From an uncultured Bacteroidales bacterium (GTDB lineage Bacteria; Bacteroidota; Bacteroidia; Bacteroidales; Bacteroidaceae): a stretch of 14,575 bases of DNA. How positions within the stretch are numbered: position 1 is the stretch's first letter; the number at the start of each line of letters is the position of its first letter. This document shows positions 1 through 6,418 of the stretch, piece after piece. The stretch lies in NCBI GenBank assembly GCA_937906165.1, contig CALCYA010000115.1, positions 1 to 14,575 of the forward strand. Direction: 5' to 3'. A program made the translations under genes and the position numbers. Below the pieces are notes generated by a model, which saw nothing but the letters and a program-made list of their open reading frames with translations, was not told the origin of the DNA and ran no database searches.

Positions 1-148
1 AGTATTTTCGCTCTGTTACTCTCTTTTTCTAAATCACTCAACTTTTTGCTTAGCCTCCAGACTTTGCCGGTGAGCCATCTTTTCAGTCATGAAAAGTATG
101 TTATAGAACTGCAACAGTATGATGAATGTGATAAGACAAGTACTTGTC
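1..148. other. Left-edge stretch, no confident gene
   Basis: No gene is clear here. On the minus strand an ATG at 150 opens a 38-codon frame ending in TGA at 36-34. Its product would have a hydrophobic N-terminal stretch (about residues 5-20, LITFIILLQFYNILF) followed by a short charged tail, so a tiny membrane protein is possible. The start codon abuts the palindrome at 135-148 and no promoter is evident, so this is weak. On the plus strand a frame stays open from base 1 to a TAA at 154-156, but its Ser/Leu/His-rich product does not look like a real protein. A small inverted repeat (CTTTTCA/TGAAAAG) lies at 79-96. Confidence 0.25.
135..148. repeat. 14-bp perfect palindrome
   Basis: GACAAGTACTTGTC is a perfect 14-bp palindrome directly beside the large hairpin at 149-202. 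It could be an operator-like site or extra terminator structure; its sequence alone does not decide. Confidence 0.4.
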
Positions 149-202
149 ATTTATAACCAAGAACAGGGTGGCCAAATGGCCACCCTGTTCTTGGTTATAA
201 AT
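149..202. terminator. 25-bp perfect hairpin after the zinc-ribbon gene
   Basis: Bases 149-173 and 178-202 are perfect inverted complements around a 4-nt loop (AAAT). The hairpin begins about 10 nt past the TAA of the zinc-ribbon gene (minus strand). It has the position of a transcription terminator and is AT-rich at its outer ends, so it could act in both directions. There is no long T-run beyond the stem on the minus strand, so the hairpin itself may protect the mRNA end as much as terminate. Confidence 0.7.
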
Positions 203-211
203 AATGATTTC

Positions 212-1030
212 TTACTCAGCCTTTGCTGCGCGACGGATGCCGCGGCGCTTTGGTGCCGGAGCCTCTGCCGGCTTCTCCTGCTGTACACCTGCAAGCTCAG
301 GGTCAATCATGATACGTCCACAGTTCTCGCAAACGATGATTTTCTTTCTCATACGGATATCCATCTGACGCTGTGGTGGAATCTTGCTGAAGCAACCTGC
401 GCAAGCATCACGCTCAACGTATACGATACCCAAACCGTTGCGTGAGCTCTTGCGGATGCGCTTGAACGATGCCAAGAGGCGTGGCTCGATGTTCAGCTCA
501 AGGTCACGTGCCTGCTCGCGCAGCTTCTCCTCCTCGGCCTTTGTCTCTGCAACGATATCCTCAAGCTCGGTCTTCTTCATGTCAAGGTCCTTCTTGCGCT
601 CCTCCAACAGGTTTGTAGAACGCTCGAGGTCATCATTCTTCTGCTGCTCCTGCTTTCTTGCATCGTTGATTTTCTTCTCGTCGTGCTCTATGACAAGGCG
701 GTTGTACTCAATCTCCTTGTTCAAGAGGTCGAACTCACGGTTGTTACGTACGTTCTCCTGGTCGGCTGTGTACTTCTCGATGCTTCTCTTTGCCTGCTCC
801 ATCTCCTCACGGAAACCTACAACGTTATCGCGGATTTTCTTGATGTCGTTGTTGATGTTCTCGATACGTGTTCCGAGGCCGACAATCTCATCCTCGAGGT
901 CCTTTACCTCAAGAGGAAGCTCACCACGCAGAATCTTGATCTTGTCAATCTGTGAAAGGATAGTCTGCAACTCATAAAGGGTCTTCAACTTCTCTTCTAC
1001 TGTGTATTCAGAAGGATCTTTCTTTGCCAT
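212..1030 (-). CDS. Coiled-coil C4 zinc-ribbon protein (COG1579 / zf-RING_7, ex-DUF164)
   Basis: A 272-aa cytosolic protein of the family with a long helical hairpin and a C-terminal zinc ribbon. Residues about 10-185 are rich in Glu, Lys, Leu and Asp with heptad-like spacing and should form an antiparallel coiled coil. A short linker leads to the ribbon, where Cys210 and Cys213 (CAGC) and Cys234 and Cys237 (CENC) form a classic four-Cys zinc site. A basic Ala/Pro tail follows (about 250-272). The exact role of this family is not established; nucleic-acid binding is often proposed. It lies about 98 nt after the Nif3-like gene on the same strand, a pairing that recurs in many bacteria, and the two are probably co-transcribed. 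The ATG at 1030 fits the family N-terminus. The TAA is followed by a strong hairpin. Confidence 0.92.
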   Translation of the reverse strand: MAKKDPSEYTVEEKLKTLYELQTILSQIDKIKILRGELPLEVKDLEDEIVGLGTRIENINNDIKKIRDNVVGFREEMEQAKRSIEKYTADQENVRNNREFDLLNKEIEYNRLVIEHDEKKINDARKQEQQKNDDLERSTNLLEERKKDLDMKKTELEDIVAETKAEEEKLREQARDLELNIEPRLLASFKRIRKSSRNGLGIVYVERDACAGCFSKIPPQRQMDIRMRKKIIVCENCGRIMIDPELAGVQQEKPAEAPAPKRRGIRRAAKAE

Positions 1031-1068
1031 TTTGTTTAATATTTAAAGTGTTAATATATTCTTCATTT

Positions 1069-1122
1069 TGTCATTCTGATGGAGCGAAGCGACTGATGAA
1101 TCTAATCGCACCGTACATGACA
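1069..1122. repeat. Dispersed TGTCAT...ATGACA repeat between Nif3 and zinc-ribbon genes
   Basis: The element begins TGTCATTCTGATGGAGCGAA and ends with ATGACA at 1117-1122. Its first half matches the left half of the larger element at 2376-2457 (TGTCAT, then GAGCG.AGCGAC, then a GAATCT/GGATCTC end). It occupies most of the 98-nt gap between two genes that should share a transcript, so it would be transcribed as part of that mRNA. Confidence 0.55.
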
Positions 1123-1128
1123 TTTTCC

Positions 1129-2226
1129 TTACATATACTTTACCGGGTTGGTGTCTACAGTTGTCTTTGCCACCTTTACGCCAGGGAACTGTCCGTTTAT
1201 AATCTCTGCGAATATATCCATCGTATATTGCTCGCTCTCGTAATGCCCTATCACAGCCATAAGCATCTTGCCTGTGTAGTTGAAGAGGTCGTGGTAACGT
1301 GCCTCGCCTGTTATGTAGAGGTCGGCACCCGATGCCATTGCCGCACCGGCAAACGAGCCTCCTGCTCCACCGCACAGCGCTACCCTCTTTATCTTACGTC
1401 CCAAGAGAGGTGTGTGGCGCACGCATCCTACTGCAAATTTCTCCTTTATCTCCTGCAGGAACCCAATCTCGTCGCGCTCAGTAGGCAATTCGCCTATAAC
1501 GCCGGTACCCACGGCGTCCCAGCTGTTCTTTACCGGGTAGATGTCGTATGCCGGTTCCTCGTACGGGTGGGCATTGAGCAACGCCTTTATCACACGGCCT
1601 TTGATGTATGAAGGCATTATTGTCTCGATGCGTGTCTCGCTCTCCCTGTGCAGTTCGCCTATGTTACCGCAGAACGGATTGCATCCCTCATTTGCCTTGA
1701 AGGTACCGAATCCCTCCACGTTGTAGCTGCAAGAACCATAATTGCCAATCTCGCCACATCCTGCCGCGAACAGGGCATCACGTACGGCATCGGTATGTGA
1801 AGCCGGCACATATACAGCCAGTTTCAGTAGAGAATCCTCCTTTGGCAGCAGTATGCGCACATTCTGCAGGCCGAGAATCTCGGCAATGCGGTAGTTCACT
1901 CCGCCTGGAGCATTGTCAAGGTTAGTGTGGGCCGAATAGATTGCAATGCCGTTGGCGAGCGCCTTTATTATACAGCGCTCCACATAATTGCTGCCGGTTA
2001 TTCGCTTGAGCGGCTTGAAGATTACGGGATGATGGGATATGATGAGATTGCATCCCGATGCGATGGCCTCGTCAACGACGGCCTCTGTCACATCAAGACA
2101 CAATAAAACCCCTGCAACTTCCGCATCTGTTAATCCAATCTGCAATCCGGCATTATCAAAGTCGTCCTGCAGCGGCAGAGGCGCGAACATTTCAAGGGCA
2201 TTCGCTATATCTTTTATCTTAACCAA
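1129..2226 (-). CDS. Nif3-like dinuclear metal-centre protein (YbgI/YqfO family)
   Basis: A Nif3/COG0327 family protein, 365 aa from the start chosen here, close to two-domain relatives such as Bacillus YqfO. Members form toroidal hexamers with two metal ions per subunit; links to GTP cyclohydrolase-type or hydrolase activity remain uncertain. Visible metal ligands, numbered from the TTG start: His65-His66 in ISHHP, Asp104 in SAHTNLDNAPGG, and near the C-terminus His328 and Glu332 in GHYESE. The middle third is the PII-like insertion of long family members. An in-frame ATG exists at 2313, but the family N-terminus aligns at VKIKDIANALE, and a good promoter (-7 box 2251-2258) lies between that ATG and the conserved start. 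TTG at 2226 is therefore the best start; no ATG fits. The zinc-ribbon partner gene lies downstream. Confidence 0.9.
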   Translation of the reverse strand: MVKIKDIANALEMFAPLPLQDDFDNAGLQIGLTDAEVAGVLLCLDVTEAVVDEAIASGCNLIISHHPVIFKPLKRITGSNYVERCIIKALANGIAIYSAHTNLDNAPGGVNYRIAEILGLQNVRILLPKEDSLLKLAVYVPASHTDAVRDALFAAGCGEIGNYGSCSYNVEGFGTFKANEGCNPFCGNIGELHRESETRIETIMPSYIKGRVIKALLNAHPYEEPAYDIYPVKNSWDAVGTGVIGELPTERDEIGFLQEIKEKFAVGCVRHTPLLGRKIKRVALCGGAGGSFAGAAMASGADLYITGEARYHDLFNYTGKMLMAVIGHYESEQYTMDIFAEIINGQFPGVKVAKTTVDTNPVKYM

Positions 2227-2250
2227 AATGATATAAGGATATTTCAACTG

Positions 2251-2281
2251 CAAATATACGCATATTTTTCCATTCGGCAAA
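2251..2281 (-). promoter_or_regulatory. Bacteroidetes-type promoter for the Nif3-like gene
   Basis: On the minus strand TTTG (2281-2278) is followed after 19 bp by TATATTTG (2258-2251), an exact match to TAnnTTTG. Transcription would begin near 2245, giving a leader of only about 20 nt before the TTG start at 2226. It lies inside the longest open frame and so argues against the upstream ATG at 2313. Confidence 0.72.
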
Positions 2282-2317
2282 ACTGTAGCGCATACATCTG
2301 TAAGTTTTTCCAAAAAT

Positions 2318-2500
2318 CATTTACAAAGGCAATAATATAGGAGTTGTCCATTGATACAAATATCTACTGCGATGGTGTCATCCCGACAGAGCGCAGCGAC
2401 GAGGGATCTCAAAAATATCGCGAAATAAGAGATTCTTCACATTCGTTCAGAATGACATGATACGTTTTGGACAACATCTATATTATTACTTTTACAAAAG
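2318..2500. repeat. MITE-like palindromic element with 33-nt terminal inverted repeats
   Basis: The arms 2318-2350 and 2468-2500 are inverted complements. By hand alignment the inner 20 nt match at 18 positions and the full 33 nt at 26. Nested inside is a second inverted pair, TGTCAT at 2376-2381 and ATGACA at 2452-2457, whose halves also resemble each other (GGATCTC at 2404-2410 against GAGATTCT at 2429-2436). There is no coding sequence inside, so it fits a small non-autonomous mobile element or a REP-like palindrome. No clear target-site duplication was seen. It sits about 40 nt upstream of the Nif3 promoter. Confidence 0.6.
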
Positions 2501-2524
2501 CCGTGTGGTATAATGCGATTAAAG

Positions 2525-2585
2525 TTCCTCTACTAAGTTAGAGGAGGTGGCGTGAGCAAAGCGAGCGACGGAGGGGAGAAGAAAT
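2525..2585. repeat. Short hairpin-bearing intergenic repeat
   Basis: It begins with a small hairpin, TCCTCTA (2526-2532) and TAGAGGA (2539-2545), followed by GGTGGCGTGAGC and GCGAGCGACGGAGGGGAG. The GAGC.AAGCGAGCGAC core resembles the AGCGCAGCGAC and AGCGAAGCGAC cores of the neighbouring TGTCAT elements. This suggests a related dispersed element, but copy number cannot be seen from one window. Confidence 0.4.
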
Positions 2586-2649
2586 CAAACACGACAATTT
2601 AGGTAAAAAGATGCTTGACTGTGTTATAGCATGACATAAACCACTGACT

Positions 2650-2684
2650 TGTCATCCTTGACGACTGAAAGGAGGAAAGATCTC
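2650..2684. repeat. Half-copy of the TGTCAT repeat
   Basis: It starts TGTCATCCTTGACGACTGAA and ends GATCTC, the same ends as the left half of the element at 2376-2410. An ATGACA lies just before it at 2631-2636 in inverted orientation. It looks like a degenerate or partial copy. Confidence 0.45.
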
Positions 2685-2803
2685 AAAAACAACCAACGTG
2701 AGAGACTGAGTATTATAAGTCTACAGAATTTTATTCGGGTGAAGGAAACGGCTGCTCTTCCATTGAGGAAAACACACGAGGATTAGTGTCCTGTTTTCTT
2801 TAA

Positions 2804-3976
2804 TCAGCAGATCCTGTCATACGCAGCTTTAATCCTGTCAAGAGCCTGCTTCAATGTTGCGCGTGGGCATCCGAGGTTCATGCGCATGAAGCCCTCACCG
2901 CCCTGGCCGAATATCGCACCGTTGTTCATGCCCACCTTTGCCTCGCGGATGAAGAACTCAACCATCTTGTCGTGCGGCATGCCCAGCCCGCGTGCATCAA
3001 GGAACACAAGATAGGATGCCTGTGGGCGTATCATACCCAACTTTGGCATATTTGTCTTGAGGTACTCCTCCATGTAGTCGATATTGGCATCTACATACTC
3101 AAGCATCTGCTCCAGCCATTCGTCACCATTGTCGTATGCGGCAGCGACAGGGAGTGTTGCGAACAGGTGTGCGCTGTCAAGCTCGCTCTTGCGCAGGAAC
3201 TCGTTGTACTGATTGCGTATCTCCTTGTTCTGTATTATGTGGTATGAACTCTTCAGACCGGCGATGTTGAATGTCTTGCTGGCTGCCATGAATGTGATGC
3301 AGTTGTTCTTTGCCTCCTCGCTTACGGTTGCAAAAGGGGTATGTCTGTAACCTTTGAGGGCCATGTCGCAGTGAATCTCGTCGCTTATCACAAGTACATT
3401 GTTCTTGACGCAGATATCACACATCCTCTGCAGTTCCTCCTTGCTCCACACGCGGCCACAAGGGTTGTGCGGGTTGCATAGCAGGAACAGCTTGCACTCC
3501 TTGACCTTCTCTTCAAAATCTTCAAAGTCAATCTCCAACTGGCCGTTTACCAGTTTCAGCGGGTTTGTAACCAAAGTGCGCCCAAGCTCTATTGTGACAT
3601 TATGGTACGGGTGGTACACGGGTGGCTGTATCAGCACCCTGTCGCCTGGCTTTGTAAAGCATTGAAGGGCAAAAGCTATGGCAGGGACGATTCCTCCAAC
3701 AAATGCAATCTCTTCGGGCTCTACTTTCCAACCGTAGTGACGTGACACCCAACTCTGTATTGCCGGTTTCCAACGGCTGCTGCAGATGGAGTAACCGAGT
3801 ACTCCATGGTCGAGCTGCTTGTGTATTGCATCAATGATGAAAGGTGGTGTCTTCCAGTCCATGTCGGCAACCCACATGGGGATAATGTCATCCGTGCCGA
3901 ATATCTCCTTTACATTATCGTATTTTACGCAATCGGTGTCCTTGCGTGGAACTATTTCGTCAAAATCGTATTTCAT
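2804..3976 (-). CDS. patB: MalY/PatB-type PLP-dependent C-S lyase (cystathionine beta-lyase-like aminotransferase)
   Basis: A 390-aa cytosolic fold-type I PLP enzyme. MalY/PatB members cleave the C-S bond of cystathionine, cysteine or S-alkyl-cysteines to thiol, pyruvate and ammonia; some act as aminotransferases. Diagnostic features: MWVADMDWKTPP near residues 34-45, typical of MalY/PatB; Tyr121 in the PLP pocket; Asn168 in CNPHNPCGRVW; Asp199 in ISDEIHCDM; and the Schiff-base lysine, Lys234, in AASKTFNIAGLK. Length matches the family (about 390). Its ATG shares one base with the TGA of the ABC ATPase gene upstream (TGATG at 3978-3974), so the two are translationally coupled. That coupling hints at a thiol- or sulfur-amino-acid link for the transporter, though this is inference. 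The substrate cannot be told from sequence. It ends with TGA. Confidence 0.9.
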   Translation of the reverse strand: MKYDFDEIVPRKDTDCVKYDNVKEIFGTDDIIPMWVADMDWKTPPFIIDAIHKQLDHGVLGYSICSSRWKPAIQSWVSRHYGWKVEPEEIAFVGGIVPAIAFALQCFTKPGDRVLIQPPVYHPYHNVTIELGRTLVTNPLKLVNGQLEIDFEDFEEKVKECKLFLLCNPHNPCGRVWSKEELQRMCDICVKNNVLVISDEIHCDMALKGYRHTPFATVSEEAKNNCITFMAASKTFNIAGLKSSYHIIQNKEIRNQYNEFLRKSELDSAHLFATLPVAAAYDNGDEWLEQMLEYVDANIDYMEEYLKTNMPKLGMIRPQASYLVFLDARGLGMPHDKMVEFFIREAKVGMNNGAIFGQGGEGFMRMNLGCPRATLKQALDRIKAAYDRIC

Positions 3977-4758
3977 CAGTGTCGTATTTCTATTCTGTTT
4001 TCCTGTGCATTATATACAATGCTATCGTCGTCTATAAAATTCTGTAGTGCACCACTCTCCGACAGACTCTTTACGTTGCCTTCTGTGAGCGCTCCGTTGT
4101 TCATCAGCCATATCTTGTCGGCCAGGCGAAGGGCAAGTTCAAGGTCGTGTACCGATACTATTATCGCCTTGTTCTCTTCTGTGGCCAGCCTTTTTAAGGT
4201 ACGTAACAACTGCACTTTGCTCGGGTAGTCAAGGAATGCCGTGGGCTCGTCAAGCAGTATCGTTGCTGTCTCTTGTGCAAAGGCCTTTGCTATCATGCAT
4301 TTCTGCCTCTCGCCGTCGCTGAGTGTGGAGATGTATCGGTCGGCAAATGTGTGTATGCCCATAATCTCCATTGCACGCTCAACGGCCTCTTTATCCTTTG
4401 CGGTGAGTGTGCCAAGATAGTTGGTATATGGTATGCGACCGAGCGATACAAGCTCCCGAACGCTCATGTTAGCAACCGGGCCGGTGTCGGTGAGTACAAC
4501 CGATATCTTTTTGGCAAGTTCCTGTGTGGAGAGTGTCTGCACCTCCCTGCCCTCATAGAGCACATGCCCGTCCAATGGCTTTATATAGGCTGCCAACGTG
4601 CGCAGGAGCGTGGACTTTCCGGCACCGTTGCGGCCTATCAATGCCACAAGCTCACCACGCTCCAGTGATGCCTGTGCCACATTGGCCACGGGAATGGTCT
4701 TTTTGCCCTCCCGGTAGCCTAATGTCACATTCTGTATATAAAGAGCTGTAGTACTCAT
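3976..4758 (-). CDS. ABC transporter ATPase, FecE/BtuD (iron-siderophore/heme/cobalamin) type
   Basis: A 260-aa cytoplasmic nucleotide-binding subunit. Walker A is GRNGAGKST (42-50), the signature is LSDGERQ (146-152), Walker B with catalytic Glu is TILLDE (166-171), followed by the D-loop PTAFLD, and the switch His204 is in VSVHDLE. The stretch MSVRELVSLGRIPYTNYLG (98-116) is the FecE/BtuD-type segment. The usual Q-loop glutamine is not present at its expected place (SVVLTDTG, 86-93). Importers of this type need a FecCD permease and a binding protein, and neither is encoded here: upstream lies a peptidase gene with its own terminator, and downstream the coupled patB. It may energise a permease encoded elsewhere. 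No consensus promoter was identified; a palindromic element lies 30-120 nt upstream. Confidence 0.88.
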   Translation of the reverse strand: MSTTALYIQNVTLGYREGKKTIPVANVAQASLERGELVALIGRNGAGKSTLLRTLAAYIKPLDGHVLYEGREVQTLSTQELAKKISVVLTDTGPVANMSVRELVSLGRIPYTNYLGTLTAKDKEAVERAMEIMGIHTFADRYISTLSDGERQKCMIAKAFAQETATILLDEPTAFLDYPSKVQLLRTLKRLATEENKAIIVSVHDLELALRLADKIWLMNNGALTEGNVKSLSESGALQNFIDDDSIVYNAQENRIEIRH

Positions 4759-4784
4759 ATTCTAATAAATAAGAGATTGACTAA

Positions 4785-4880
4785 AAAGGCTCTTTTGTTG
4801 TTACGCTTGCCCGCAAAATACTCATTTACGCTTAGTAAACTGCGTTTTTTCGGGCTTCGCAAGCCTAAAAATAGCTCTTT
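4785..4880. repeat. Long imperfect palindromic element upstream of the ABC gene
   Basis: Several nested inverted pairs share one axis near 4832: TTTAC (4825-4829) with GTAAA (4835-4839), and GCCCG (4809-4813) with CGGGC (4851-4855), with A-rich and T-rich segments between them. A smaller hairpin, GGCTT-CGC-AAGCC, lies at 4853-4865. The outer flanks AAAAAGGCTC and TAAAAATAGCTC also resemble each other. It could fold into one long RNA hairpin in the ABC-gene leader, or be a dispersed REP-like element. Confidence 0.5.
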
Positions 4881-4901
4881 TTATACAACCTCCCTACAAA
4901 C

Positions 4902-4934
4902 GTGGGTGACCCAAAAGTGGAATGGGTCACCCAC
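4902..4934. terminator. Hairpin terminator after the S37-like peptidase gene
   Basis: GTGGGTGACCC (4902-4912) and GGGTCACCCAC (4924-4934) form a perfect 11-bp GC-rich stem with an 11-nt loop, starting 17 nt beyond the peptidase TAA. On the minus strand it is followed by GTTTGTAGGG, a weak T-tract. It should separate the peptidase transcript from the ABC/patB pair. Confidence 0.72.
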
Positions 4935-4950
4935 TATCATATATCTTTAA

Positions 4951-6249
4951 TTATTTGTACTCCATCCACTCGTTCAGCTGCTCAAGAATCTGGTTTCTCA
5001 TATCCTCGGGCATGTTCAGGATGCGTGCAGTGTGGCTTCCGCCGGGCTGGATGAACACCTTGATGTTCTGCTTGTTGCGGTCGCGCAACCATGTGATGCC
5101 GCTTGCAGTCCATGGGTCAACCTCGCCATAAACGAGAATCATCTTGGGGTCGTTCTCAGTGTAGAAGTCTGTGACGAAACGGTAGTTGCTGTCATCGAAC
5201 TCCACATCGGCGAACTCCTCGGGAAGGAGCACTCGCTTGAGGTAACCCTCAATCTCCTCCTCGTTCACATACTTGCGGAAAGGCTCGATGTTGTAACCGT
5301 AGTAACCGAAGTCCTTTACTGCCTGTACAAAGAAAGACTCAATCTTGTTTTCTGCTGCAAAGTAGTCGGGGCCGCACATCTTGATGAAATAGTCAATAAT
5401 TGTCTTGTCATCAGAGTCGAGTGCCGGGATGGTGTTTGTAGGAGTTCCCCACTGCCACATCGAGAACTGATACTCAAGAACAAGAAGGTCATATATTGTA
5501 GATGTAGGAACGCGGAATGTGAGGTCGTGCTTCAGACAGTATTCATCGAACATGGGCAACAGACGCTCCTTGCGCTCGAAGAGCTCTTTCTGGAAGTTGC
5601 GGATTGCGTCGCGGTTGGCCTTTGTAGATACCTGCTCGAGGAAAGACTCATGACGGCCGTCCTCAACAGCGCAGCTCAACGGACCAACATAAGGAACAGA
5701 TACATCCAGGTCCTCGGGATAGTATGCACGCAGGAAGATAGATGTTGAACCACCCTTGCTGATACCTGTAGAAGCCCACTTCTTGTTGTAGAATGGCTTG
5801 AAGCTTGTGATGATCCTGTGGTAGTCCTCCATTGAGTTCTCTATTGTGAGGTAGTCCCAATTGCAAGGCTCGGGAGTTGACTCCAGGAAGTAACGGTGCT
5901 CTACAAAGATGATATTCGCATCCATGATCTTTGTAAGCTCCTCCATGTAACGTGGACTGCTGAAGGCGTAGTCTGCACCGTAACCCTCGGTGACGATTAC
6001 CACCGGACGGTCATAACCACGGTGACCGAGCATCACGCGCTGCTCGAACGAACCGGCCTCGGGGTTGTCTGTATCAAGCAATTGTGTAAACTTCATCAAG
6101 TAGTACTGACGTGTTGTGTCAGCCTTCTCAATCTTCTCGAAACTCTTAACGTACTCAATGCCCTTGAGCATCTTTTCAATCTCGTTCTGTGCGTTTACGG
6201 CAAATGCCACTACCAGGAACGAAAGCAATAAGAAAAATCTTTTAGTCAT
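4951..6249 (-). CDS. Secreted serine peptidase, S37 family-like (prolyl tripeptidyl/tripeptidyl aminopeptidase type)
   Basis: A 432-aa exported alpha/beta-hydrolase peptidase. The N-terminus MTKRFFLLLSFLVVAFAVNA is a signal peptide with a likely cut before Gln21; there is no lipobox, so it should be periplasmic or secreted. The nucleophile is Ser164 in GISKGG, with Asp378 (GEVDPW) and His406 (GGSHTAR) completing the triad in the right order. VTEGYGADY (86-94) and VEHRYF (116-121) match the oxyanion-region and EHRY motifs shared by S28/S37 peptidases. The family removes di- or tripeptides from N-termini, so a role in peptide scavenging is likely. The frame stays open to 6663, but the signal peptide, family length and a promoter at 6306-6336 fix the ATG at 6249. 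It is probably monocistronic, bounded downstream by the hairpin at 4902-4934. Confidence 0.85.
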   Translation of the reverse strand: MTKRFFLLLSFLVVAFAVNAQNEIEKMLKGIEYVKSFEKIEKADTTRQYYLMKFTQLLDTDNPEAGSFEQRVMLGHRGYDRPVVIVTEGYGADYAFSSPRYMEELTKIMDANIIFVEHRYFLESTPEPCNWDYLTIENSMEDYHRIITSFKPFYNKKWASTGISKGGSTSIFLRAYYPEDLDVSVPYVGPLSCAVEDGRHESFLEQVSTKANRDAIRNFQKELFERKERLLPMFDEYCLKHDLTFRVPTSTIYDLLVLEYQFSMWQWGTPTNTIPALDSDDKTIIDYFIKMCGPDYFAAENKIESFFVQAVKDFGYYGYNIEPFRKYVNEEEIEGYLKRVLLPEEFADVEFDDSNYRFVTDFYTENDPKMILVYGEVDPWTASGITWLRDRNKQNIKVFIQPGGSHTARILNMPEDMRNQILEQLNEWMEYK

Positions 6250-6305
6250 ATCTTTTAATTTATCATTAATCAAAAGGGTAAATGCAAACATTGCATAACA
6301 TTCCA

Positions 6306-6336
6306 CAAATTTAAGCAAAGTTAGGGTCAATACAAA
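6306..6336 (-). promoter_or_regulatory. Bacteroidetes-type promoter for the peptidase gene
   Basis: On the minus strand TTTG (6336-6333), a 19-bp spacer, then TAAATTTG (6313-6306) match the consensus exactly. The predicted leader is about 50 nt. It is divergent from the promoter of the plus-strand operon some 60 bp away, so the two may share regulators. Confidence 0.75.
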
Positions 6337-6378
6337 ATTATCGCCTGTTTTTTGGTGCAAACTGTCAATACAGCAACC

Positions 6379-6406
6379 TTGAGGATGCCGATGCAGGTTA
6401 GCTTTG
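6379..6406 (+). promoter_or_regulatory. Promoter for the small-protein/glycosyltransferase operon
   Basis: TAGCTTTG at 6399-6406 matches TAnnTTTG exactly; the upstream TTG (6379-6381) is at a slightly short 17-bp spacing. Transcription would begin near 6411-6414, only a few bases before the ATG at 6419, making a nearly leaderless mRNA whose leader is mostly A's. This also excludes the alternative TTG start at 6404, which lies in the box. Confidence 0.55.
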
Positions 6407-6418
6407 CAGCAAAAAAAG

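Larger units (their letters stand above)
2501..2803. other. Gene-free intergenic stretch with repeats
   Basis: No reading frame here looks coding. The stretch continues the repeat-rich region between patB (which ends at 2804) and the MITE-like element, and holds the two shorter elements listed separately at 2525-2585 and 2650-2684. Just past the patB stop, 2767-2797 can fold weakly on the minus strand: GAAAACA and TGTTTTC arms, with an inner AGGA/TCCT pair. It lacks a T-run and is a poor terminator candidate. Confidence 0.6.

Noticed and set aside
384..977. 197-codon plus-strand frame rich in Ser, Arg and Phe
   Set aside because: It is antisense to the zinc-ribbon gene; its composition is what the complement of coiled-coil codons gives, and it has no domain.
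1024..1611. 195-codon plus-strand frame
   Set aside because: It overlaps Nif3 antisense; the minus-strand product has clear metal-binding motifs.
5032..5748. 238-codon plus-strand frame over the peptidase
   Set aside because: The opposite strand encodes a complete catalytic triad and signal peptide; this frame is its shadow.
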